The position numbers and the translations under genes are program-made. From positions 1 to 25,899 of the forward strand of contig CAYWOD010000019.1 of assembly GCA_964459805.1 (NCBI GenBank): a DNA stretch of 25,899 nucleotides, given 5' to 3'. The stretch comes from DAOVRL01 sp964459805. Lineage in GTDB: Bacteria > Planctomycetota > Phycisphaerae > Sedimentisphaerales > Anaerobacaceae. The notes under the pieces were generated by a model. That model was not told the origin of the DNA and made no database searches. It worked only from the letters and a program-made list of their open reading frames with translations. This document shows, piece after piece, positions 1 to 6,371 of this stretch (the stretch's first letter is position 1; the number at the start of each line of letters is the position of its first letter).

Positions 1-126
1 AGGCTTCTGGATTTGGACGAAAGCATGGCAAAATCCCTTCATCTGAATGACCCAACTCATCTGGTCGGACAAATCTCAAATACACTAACAACTCCGGCAC
101 GCCTCACGGCAATACCGCTGAAATGA
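1..126 (+). CDS. C-terminal end of an unidentified gene, cut by the window edge
   Basis: The first frame is open from base 1 and ends with TGA at 124-126, giving a 41-residue tail that begins RLLDLDESMAKSL and ends TAIPLK. The other two plus frames stop by about base 48. The piece is too short to name a family. It converges with the HzsA-related gene, leaving about 80 bases between the two stop codons. The openness over 41 codons is the only support, so it could be chance. Confidence 0.4.
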   Translation, partial: RLLDLDESMAKSLHLNDPTHLVGQISNTLTTPARLTAIPLK

Positions 127-208
127 GTTTGCGCATTTTATTATGGGGGGTTTTGGCTGGGAAGTGAAATGAAATCGCGGCCAATTATGAGGATTTTGGT
201 ATTTGCTA

Positions 209-3136
209 TTAGTCCAGTGTCGGCGGGACTATTTGCCCTTTTGCCTGGGCTTGGGTGTTTTCGTAGGAGCCGAAGAATTCGGAGTTGCAGTCGAGCCAGA
301 GGACCAGTCGGTGGAAATCTTTCTGTGAGAGCTTGACTGCGTAATGCTGCTGGTCCATATACGGCAGGAGCGGTGAGGCTTTTGCGCCGAATTTTCCGGG
401 GATGGTTCGGCTGCCGCCGTGGACTCCCTGGTTTATTGAGCCGTTTGAGACGTGGAAGTAGAATCCGTACTTGCCGGCCAGATTGTTGTAGGAGCGGGTC
501 CACCCGTTCTTGCCCTCGATTACGCCGGTCAGGTCGAGTGCCTTCTTCTGCCGGTGGCAGGTAACACAGTTTCTATTCAGAACGGGCTGAACGAGACGGA
601 CGTAGTTGAATGGGTTTGAGCCGTCCAGATCGGGGCGTATTTTCGAGGGTGGGCGTTGCACCGCAAGTGGGATTCTTGTTGATTGCTTTGGCGCGCGATG
701 CTTTGGCTCGTGGCAGCCCAGGCAGGTTAGTTGTTCACCGGGGTGTACGTATGTGCCGGAGCGCATCGACTGGATTGCCATACCGCGTGCATCGAGGGCC
801 TGGAAATAGATCAATTTGGCAACTGGTGCTTCGAAGTGCGCACTGCCGTCGGGCTCGACCGGCACCGTACCAAGGACGGCTCTGGCGTTGGTCTGATTGC
901 CGATGCCGATACGCGGCTGATTTGGCGGCGGGGTTGTCTTTGGGAGAACCTGAATAATTCGCAGAGCAGCGACTTTGGCGTTCTTGGGCCACTGGAAATC
1001 GCTGTTGTACACGTTCATAACGGTTATGGTTTCCTGGCGGTGCTTGCCGCCTGCTTTTTGTATGGCCTGGGCTGTCTGTACGGTTCTTGTGGGGATCACG
1101 GGGGGCACAGGGCACGGACGCAGGGGAATCGGGCTCAGGGACGAAATAGACGGGTCACGATAGATCAGCTCGCGGTTGCCGAAGCGGTCGATCCAGTAGA
1201 TGCCGCGGTTCTTGGCGTCGGCGTCGTAGGCGCAGATGTAGTCGTCCTCGCTCAGCGGCCAGGGCGTGCCGTACCTCATGTAATCGCGAATGGGCCTGGC
1301 CTCAGCTTCCGGGAAAGGCGTATCGGGCGTCAGGCGGGTCAGTTGGGCCATCGCCCGGTCGTCCTCGATGCGCGGATCGATCAGTATCAGCGACCCGAAG
1401 GCGTTGCCGTGGTGCGAGCCCGTGGTGGCGACGTAGCGGTGCGAGCCTGGGATCGCCCGGATGCTCATTTCCATCCACGGCCGGCTCTCGCGGCGCTGCG
1501 GATAGTTGCCGTGGAACGAGCGGGGGTCGCGGCCGTCGGGAAAAGAGGTCCATATATGATGGGCGATGTTGGTGTCGCGATCTACGTAGTCCCAGCGGGT
1601 ATAAACAATCATTCCGTCGTTGTTCACGCTGGGGTGCCATTCGTGGGTCTCGTGGTAGCTCAAGCGGATGATGTCGGTGCCGTCGGAGGTCATCGAGTGC
1701 ATCGCGTAGGTCGGGCAGTGCCGGCCACAGCGCAGATACCCGCCCCGTCGTCCGGATGTAAATGCGATTCGGCCGTTAGGCAGAAAGCACGGGTCGAAGT
1801 CGTCCCAGGGGCCGTCGGTCAACTGGACCAGGCCGGTGCCGTCGGCATTGACCTTGAAGATGTGGTAGCTGATCTCGGGGGCCCACTCATAGGCCTCCTT
1901 GCCCCGGTATTTCTCATAGGCCCTGGCCTGTGTGTAGGCAAATAGGATGGTCTTGCCGTCGTATGACAGCTCGGGCGATAGAAACGCGCCGGTGGAAAGG
2001 TCGTCGCCGGTGAGCCGGCCCCGCTCGACGGGCGAGTCTTGCAGCACATTGATAAGCTTCGGACTGTGACCGAAGGGTTCTGAGAGGATGAAGAGTCCGC
2101 CGCCGGGCCGGGCGTTGCAGCCGTAGTACTGGTCGCACATGTGGAACACGCCGCCGGGGTCGTGGCGTTTGATGAACAGTATTTTGTCGAAATTCAGGAG
2201 CGGATTGCAAAAGGCGATGCGACGAGCAAGCCGGCGGGCATCGAGATATATCTCCTTGCGGGAGTTCTCGGACGTGCTGCCGGGTTTTTCAAGCCTGGAT
2301 AGGCGGGCGTCGAGCTTTTTCAATTCAGCTCGCAGCGTGTCCAGCCGCTCGGGCTTGGCGTCGGGCCGAAGCCTGGCTACAAGTGCCCTGCCGCGTTCGA
2401 CGACTTCTCGGGTGTGGGCCAGCTTGAAGCCGCCTCCAGTAGCCTTCGGTGGTGGAGCCGAATCCACGGTATCGGGGAGGGTTCCGGGGTAGGAGTATTG
2501 GCTGACGCTTTTTTGGTCGGCCGGCTTATCGAGGGCGATGTTTTTCTGTGGGTCGTAGGCGGCATACACCTCGACCTCATCGAGGGCGAAGGAGCACTTG
2601 CCCGGGATTTGCAGTCGCACGATGCGGGCGGTTACGTTTTTGTCGTTTAGGGTGACCGTGAGCGGTTTGTTTTCCTTGACGCCGTAGAAGGTCAGGCCGT
2701 TGTGCTGGTAGATTTGCTTGAATTCCTGGTCCTGACTGGCTACAAATACGCGAATTTGCCGAGTGCGAGGGGCGGTGCTGCCGTCGGTTCGGTTGAAGAT
2801 GACGATGCGGTCGAGCTTGTATTGGTTCTGCAAATCGACCTGCCACCAGGGGTCCTGCTCGCCGCTGGCGGTGTGGAATCCCCACCTGCCGTTCTTGACT
2901 CCGTCGCAGGCGCCGGCGGCGTCCTGGGCGGTGGTTACGGCGTGGGCGTTTACCTTTGGGTCGAGTTTCGTGGATTTAGCGGCTGTGAATCGGCTGTCCT
3001 GCCCAATCCAATCGGCCTCGATCAATTCTCGCATCGAAGCGCCGATGTCGATTGTGCGGGCGGAGCTTAAACCGGCTGACGGGGCAAGCATAACGACTAT
3101 CAGCGTCAAACCGGTCTTTATTATACACCGTTCCAT
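209..3136 (-). CDS. HzsA-related secreted protein with F5/8C-like domain, beta-propeller and two CxxCH motifs
   Basis: A 975-residue exported protein. The start is placed at the ATG at 3134-3136 because it gives a clean signal peptide (residues 1-26, MERCIIKTGLTLIVVML) and has a GAGGA about 9 bases upstream; a start 15 codons further up would precede it with a charged extension. Residues about 60-192 look like a discoidin/F5-8C fold (WWQVDLQ, RIVIFNR, RIVRLQIPG). Residues 240-305 are charged and helical. From about 306 the protein resembles the alpha-subunit-like HzsA family: TolB/WD-like strands (DPCFLPNGRIAFTSGR, RYVATTGSHHGNAFGSLILIDPR), then two c-type haem motifs, CLGCH (710-724) and CVTCH (554-568). 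True HzsA belongs to anammox hydrazine synthase. Homologues of this sort are common in planctomycetes without anammox, so the likely role is carbohydrate- or surface-linked redox. The substrate is unknown. Confidence 0.85.
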   Translation of the reverse strand: MERCIIKTGLTLIVVMLAPSAGLSSARTIDIGASMRELIEADWIGQDSRFTAAKSTKLDPKVNAHAVTTAQDAAGACDGVKNGRWGFHTASGEQDPWWQVDLQNQYKLDRIVIFNRTDGSTAPRTRQIRVFVASQDQEFKQIYQHNGLTFYGVKENKPLTVTLNDKNVTARIVRLQIPGKCSFALDEVEVYAAYDPQKNIALDKPADQKSVSQYSYPGTLPDTVDSAPPPKATGGGFKLAHTREVVERGRALVARLRPDAKPERLDTLRAELKKLDARLSRLEKPGSTSENSRKEIYLDARRLARRIAFCNPLLNFDKILFIKRHDPGGVFHMCDQYYGCNARPGGGLFILSEPFGHSPKLINVLQDSPVERGRLTGDDLSTGAFLSPELSYDGKTILFAYTQARAYEKYRGKEAYEWAPEISYHIFKVNADGTGLVQLTDGPWDDFDPCFLPNGRIAFTSGRRGGYLRCGRHCPTYAMHSMTSDGTDIIRLSYHETHEWHPSVNNDGMIVYTRWDYVDRDTNIAHHIWTSFPDGRDPRSFHGNYPQRRESRPWMEMSIRAIPGSHRYVATTGSHHGNAFGSLILIDPRIEDDRAMAQLTRLTPDTPFPEAEARPIRDYMRYGTPWPLSEDDYICAYDADAKNRGIYWIDRFGNRELIYRDPSISSLSPIPLRPCPVPPVIPTRTVQTAQAIQKAGGKHRQETITVMNVYNSDFQWPKNAKVAALRIIQVLPKTTPPPNQPRIGIGNQTNARAVLGTVPVEPDGSAHFEAPVAKLIYFQALDARGMAIQSMRSGTYVHPGEQLTCLGCHEPKHRAPKQSTRIPLAVQRPPSKIRPDLDGSNPFNYVRLVQPVLNRNCVTCHRQKKALDLTGVIEGKNGWTRSYNNLAGKYGFYFHVSNGSINQGVHGGSRTIPGKFGAKASPLLPYMDQQHYAVKLSQKDFHRLVLWLDCNSEFFGSYENTQAQAKGQIVPPTLD

Positions 3137-3169
3137 TTCGGCGATCCTCGATATGATTGGGTTTATTCG

Positions 3170-3197
3170 ATTATACTGCAATTTGCCACGATATCAA
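3170..3197 (-). promoter_or_regulatory. Sigma70-type promoter for the HzsA-related gene
   Basis: Read on the minus strand: TTGATA (3192-3197), 16 bases, TATAAT (3170-3175). It is about 33 bases upstream of the chosen ATG and directly abuts the inverted-repeat element at 3209-3368. Confidence 0.65.
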
Positions 3198-3208
3198 ACG
3201 ATTTGAGT

Positions 3209-3368
3209 AACCGTTCACGGGAGCAAAACTGCGTTCTTGTGTCATTGCGAGGCCTTTAGGCCGAAGCAATCTCAGATTTTCGCAACAGAGAGATTGCCAC
3301 GCTTGGCTCTGCCTCGCTCGCAATGACATAGAATCGCCAAAATTCGGCATATTAACCCGTGAACGGTT
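3209..3368. repeat. Inverted-repeat-bounded dispersed element, copy 1
   Basis: The ends are a perfect 13-bp inverted repeat: AACCGTTCACGGG at 3209-3221 and CCCGTGAACGGTT at 3356-3368. Inside is a second inverted pair (TGTCATTGCGAG near the left, CTCGCAATGACA near the right), a type of sequence dispersed in many bacterial genomes. There is no coding capacity. A homologous element lies at 14017-14213 in the opposite orientation. It sits immediately upstream of the HzsA promoter. Confidence 0.75.
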
Positions 3369-3430
3369 GCCGATTTGAACGGAAAATGAGGGGGCCGACT
3401 CCAATGAGCGGCCTTATGGATTGCTGCCTC

Positions 3431-3486
3431 GGCTGGGGGGGGTATTAGACTCTTGTCTTTTCCTGCTGACCTCAGCCCCTTTTTTT
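3431..3486 (+). terminator. Forward rho-independent terminator-like hairpin A
   Basis: An 8-bp stem with one G-T pair (GGCTGGGG 3431-3438 with CCTCAGCC 3470-3477), a 31-base loop and a run of seven T (3480-3486). No plus-strand gene precedes it, so it would end a non-coding transcript or stop readthrough. Its sequence is related to hairpin B at 3791-3850. Confidence 0.45.
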
Positions 3487-3624
3487 AGGGCCATTTTGCG
3501 ACATTTCGAGGGGTCGTGGCTTTTTTTGGCCTTGTACGGTCGGTTTGGAAACCATCTGTGCCGTAAAGATGCCGAGGTTATGCGAAAATTTTCTCGCCGA
3601 ACGAAGATTTTTTTGATATTTCAC

Positions 3625-3773
3625 TTGACAAAATATGACGCAGCGGATATTTTATACTGAGACCTATTGATGGCGAGTATCGTGAGGTGTGCCATACGGG
3701 TGTCGATTTTTGTTAGCAGTGAGCTTTTTTCTGCGAGAAATAGTTAGCACTATCGAGCTTTTTGATATATAAT
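3625..3773 (+). promoter_or_regulatory. Two forward promoter-like sites without a gene behind them
   Basis: Site 1 is TTGACA (3625-3630), 17 bases, TATTTT. Site 2 is TTAGCA (3744-3749), 18 bases, TATAAT (3768-3773). Both point toward the strong hairpin at 3791-3840. Between them GTTAGCA followed by GAGCTTTTT occurs twice, as an imperfect direct repeat. The only gene nearby, at 3926-4672, is on the other strand. Confidence 0.45.
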
Positions 3774-3779
3774 TTAAGT

Positions 3780-3850
3780 AGAGCATTCAGCAGGGCTGGG
3801 GATATCTCGCTTTTTCCTCTCCCTCCGCACCTCAGCCCTGTTCTTTTTTT
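3780..3850 (+). ncRNA. Candidate small RNA ending in terminator hairpin B
   Basis: An 11-bp stem with one G-T pair (CAGGGCTGGGG 3791-3801 with CCTCAGCCCTG 3830-3840), a pyrimidine-rich 28-base loop, and the T-rich tail TTCTTTTTTT (3841-3850). With the upstream TATAAT at 3768-3773 this predicts a transcript of about 70 nt; from the TTGACA site it would be about 190 nt. No ORF is evident in it. The alternative is a simple terminator. It matches no RNA family I recognise. Confidence 0.35.
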
Positions 3851-3925
3851 GCGATGAGAAGGTTGTGCATTCCCTTTTCTCCGTCTTAACCGCCCTTATC
3901 AAGATTATCGGAGTAGGATTCAGCA

Positions 3926-4672
3926 TCAATACTCGTTGTTGAGGAATCTGATTAGCTCTTCGGGGACGTAGTCGCCGGCAAATGTCAGGATGTCGTTTAT
4001 TTCCGCTTTGGTCAGGTCGGGTTTGATCTGCCGGTTGTTAATATCGACGTTCACAATTATGCCGAAGAGCATATTCTGCTCGGGCATACTTGCGCCACCT
4101 TTGCCGGCACGCATTACGCGGGTCGGTCTTATTTCGAGATTGATGTTCTTTCCTTCGGTCGGGATCTCAAGGCGGATGCTCAAGTTCGTAATCTTCTCTT
4201 TCCAGACGTCGTTTTTCAAGTTACTGGCTATTATCTCGAGGGAGTCTATCTGTCCTGTGTCGAAGACAATTTCGTGAATGACGCCCACCCGGCGGACGGC
4301 TCGGTCTGAGAACCTGCTTCTTAGCTCATCGAGGGCCTTGCGAAATATCTTGTCCTTCTGGGGGATATCGATATCCTGTGTCTGGTCGATATAAAGGCGC
4401 TCGGGGAAAGTAAAAAGCGGGCCTCGGCCAGTCAATATGAACGTCGGCATATCAACGCGTTTATTGCCGGAGACGAGAAAATTCTTCTGCACGCGAAGCT
4501 GGCTGGGGCCCGACAGCAGCGTCTCAAACACATCGGGGGACTGCTCGATAAGCCAGTTGCAGTAGTCCAGCAGCTTTGTTTTATCGTCTTTGAGTATTAT
4601 GGTGGGCTGAATGTGCGTGTCGTATTTGACTACGTGCTGGGATATGTTGTCCGTGCTGAATTCGTAATTCAT
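3926..4672 (-). CDS. Hypothetical protein of 248 residues
   Basis: The start is set at the ATG 4670-4672 (MNYEFSTDNISQ): an earlier in-frame start at 4711 would fall right at the transcription start implied by the promoter at 4720-4748. The ribosome site is weak. The protein is soluble-looking, with no signal peptide or membrane segment. It has mixed alpha/beta segments, a basic stretch (LRSRFSDRAVRRVGVI) and a C-terminal helix (AEINDILTFAGDYVPEELIRFL). I do not recognise the family. It is divergent from the DUF3800 gene, each having its own promoter in the 270-base gap, and is not obviously linked to it functionally. Confidence 0.75.
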   Translation of the reverse strand: MNYEFSTDNISQHVVKYDTHIQPTIILKDDKTKLLDYCNWLIEQSPDVFETLLSGPSQLRVQKNFLVSGNKRVDMPTFILTGRGPLFTFPERLYIDQTQDIDIPQKDKIFRKALDELRSRFSDRAVRRVGVIHEIVFDTGQIDSLEIIASNLKNDVWKEKITNLSIRLEIPTEGKNINLEIRPTRVMRAGKGGASMPEQNMLFGIIVNVDINNRQIKPDLTKAEINDILTFAGDYVPEELIRFLNNEY

Positions 4673-4719
4673 TTTTTCGCCCGCCTGAACGGATACAGAG
4701 CAAATTCTCAACTTTGCAC

Positions 4720-4748
4720 AGTGTACAACGCCAGCGCCGACAAGTCAA
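4720..4748 (-). promoter_or_regulatory. Sigma70-type promoter for the 248-residue hypothetical
   Basis: Minus strand: TTGACT (4743-4748), 17 bases, TACACT (4720-4725). The predicted leader is about 40 nt before the ATG at 4672. Confidence 0.6.
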
Positions 4749-4869
4749 AGAAAACCAGACTGGCTACGAATAGGAATCCTGTCCGGCCCGGCAACGGGTT
4801 CCAGTTTGTGGCTGGTTCTACTCTACCACAAATGGATGTATGCGGCGGTCAACGTGGAACTTAGACAAC

Positions 4870-4898
4870 TTGACACGTAAGGCATATACTTGTACGAT
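4870..4898 (+). promoter_or_regulatory. Sigma70-type promoter for the DUF3800 / nuclease-like pair
   Basis: TTGACA (4870-4875), 17 bases, TACGAT (4893-4898). The transcript would start near 4905, about 40 nt before the ATG at 4944. Confidence 0.65.
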
Positions 4899-4943
4899 TT
4901 CACATGATCGGTTCTTACCCAAACTGTGCGTAGAAAGGTTCTT

Positions 4944-5657
4944 ATGCGAGAGATGGATCAGACATCAGATGTACCATGTTTCGTGGTCTATTGTGATGAA
5001 AGCTGCCATGACCTGACAGGGCACCATGCGTTTATGTCAATCGGAGGGCTGAAGGTACCTCGAGGCGAGAAGCCCAAGCTATCTCATGAACTAAGGCGCT
5101 TAATGAGATCACTCGGCTTGAATTCTGAGCTTAAGTGGAGCAAAGTGAGCAGCAAGAAGCTGGAGGAATACAAAAGAATCGTGGAATTCTTCTTTGAGCG
5201 AGAGGAGTTGCTATTCCGAGCCATCGTGGTTCCGCAGGAGAAGGTGGAGCTTGACAAATATCATGGCAGGGATCGTGAACTCGCGTTCTACAAATTCTAT
5301 TACGAGATGCTGGAAAAATGGCTCGATGCAGGTAATGAGTATCTGATACTTTTGGACTACAAGAACAATCGCGGGGCTGACCGTTATACCACGCTGCGGA
5401 CCTATTTGGAGCGCTACCTTCGTGGGAAAGCATGGATCAGAGATCTGACAGTAATTGACTCGAAGCAAACGCCTTTGGCGCAGCTTTGCGATATCCTCAC
5501 CGGGGCAGTCGCAGCAGCGTACAACGGTCTGCGGTCAGGGGGTGCAAAAGATGCGCTGGCACAGCACATTGCAGTGAGGGCGAGTCTGCCGTCACTGCGA
5601 ACGTCAACACCGCTGACCGCGGGCAAGTTCAACATCTTCAAGATGGATTTGAGGTAA
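4944..5657 (+). CDS. DUF3800 domain-containing protein
   Basis: A 237-residue protein. The ATG at 4944 is preferred over the GTG at 4926 because AGAAAGG ends 5 bases before it. DUF3800 hallmarks are visible: an N-terminal strand with an acidic pair, VVYCDESCHD (D18, E19), followed by HAFMSIGGLKVP; a middle strand with an aspartate, LILLDYKNN; and the C-terminal QLCDILTGAVAAAYNG helix with its conserved Asp. The spread of acidic residues would fit an RNase H-like nuclease, but the family's biochemistry is not established. DUF3800 genes are frequent in phage and defence-type accessory regions. The next gene starts 0-3 bases after the stop, so the two are surely co-translated. A solitary terminase-like gene lies close by. 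Confidence 0.85.
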   Translation: MREMDQTSDVPCFVVYCDESCHDLTGHHAFMSIGGLKVPRGEKPKLSHELRRLMRSLGLNSELKWSKVSSKKLEEYKRIVEFFFEREELLFRAIVVPQEKVELDKYHGRDRELAFYKFYYEMLEKWLDAGNEYLILLDYKNNRGADRYTTLRTYLERYLRGKAWIRDLTVIDSKQTPLAQLCDILTGAVAAAYNGLRSGGAKDALAQHIAVRASLPSLRTSTPLTAGKFNIFKMDLR

Positions 5658-5660
5658 GTG

Positions 5661-6158
5661 GTGGACCCCATCCTCTCTTCGCTGCTTCTGGACTTGACGG
5701 GCCTCTCCGACGAAGAGGCCGAGAAGGTTACATATCAAGAGTATGTAAAGCTGTATATGGATCGTGAAACTCATGGCGGCATGAGAGGAGAGCGCATAAC
5801 TCATGATGGCGCAAGTGTTACGTTCTATGCAGACCGCTTCTGGCACGCGTTCTTCACAACTCATGACAAAGCACAACACCCTTATGATAAGACCAAATTG
5901 GACAGAACGCGGGCTGCGAGAGTCAGATGGATAGAGAACGTGATCGGGGGCAAGATACCGGGCACATCGTGCTGGTTCTTGCCTGCACTTCCCGGTGGAG
6001 TTGCCAAGAGGCTCTACGTTCTGTGGAATGAGTGCTATCTGATCTGGCTAAATGCGGCAAACAGGGGCGGATGGAAGTTCTCCTCGGCATACACAGCCGA
6101 CCGGGGCTATATAAGGCGCAAAATCAAGAACGCACACAGCGAATGGCGCAAAACATAA
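5661..6158 (+). CDS. Candidate BECR-fold (PBECR-like) nuclease, partner of the DUF3800 protein
   Basis: About 165 residues. The start is one of two consecutive GTG codons (5658 or 5661). GAGG at 5651-5654, inside the end of the previous gene, gives better spacing to 5661. The middle carries FYADRFWHAFF, then a basic TRAARVRWIE segment, and near the C-terminus YLIWLNAAN...WKFSSAYTAD. A histidine in an F-x-HAF context, an R-rich WI helix and a terminal S/T-A-Y strand recall the phage barnase-EndoU-ColicinE5/D-RelE-like (PBECR) nucleases. This is a motif-level resemblance only and needs a profile search. There is no signal peptide. The tight coupling suggests a functional two-gene unit, either toxin plus neutraliser or a phage/defence module. 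Confidence 0.6.
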   Translation: MDPILSSLLLDLTGLSDEEAEKVTYQEYVKLYMDRETHGGMRGERITHDGASVTFYADRFWHAFFTTHDKAQHPYDKTKLDRTRAARVRWIENVIGGKIPGTSCWFLPALPGGVAKRLYVLWNECYLIWLNAANRGGWKFSSAYTADRGYIRRKIKNAHSEWRKT

Positions 6159-6252
6159 TCCCGTGATTTGCTGGCTCACGGGATCAGAGGCCTTATCCTA
6201 AGCCATAAGGCTAGGATCAAACTGCTCGGTTAAGAGCATCGATCATATTATA
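6158..6252 (-). ncRNA. Candidate structured antisense RNA with near-consensus promoter
   Basis: Minus-strand promoter TTGACA (6269-6274), 16 bases, TATAAT (6247-6252); the start would be near 6240. The transcript would run through three stacked hairpins: GCTC/GAGC (6224-6237), GGCTAGGAT pairing with ATCCTAAGCC (6195-6217, one bulge), and a 9-bp stem ATCCCGTGA/TCACGGGAT (6158-6184) that begins on the stop codon of the nuclease-like gene. An overlapping alternative stem GCCTTAT/ATAAGGC (6190-6211) competes with the middle one. No minus-strand ORF longer than about 9 codons follows. Read on the plus strand, the first hairpin could simply end the DUF3800 operon, but it has no T-run. Confidence 0.4.
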
Positions 6253-6371
6253 CAAATGCTTAACCAATTGTCAAGAGAATTTACACAATTTTCTGCATAA
6301 TTTTGCCATTATGCCCTATCTGTGCGATCCAAGAACATATACGATTTCGCCGAAGGAGTTGTTCACGCTCG

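Noticed and set aside
731..1945. 404-codon plus-strand ORF opposite the HzsA-related gene
   Set aside because: It is antisense to a gene with clear domains and haem motifs; its translation is valine/glycine/alanine-rich as expected from a GC-rich complementary frame.
6158..6240. Integron attC site or tRNA-like gene in the structured gap after the nuclease-like gene
   Set aside because: The conserved attC core boxes and a T-arm with GGTTCGA are missing; the stems fit neither layout.
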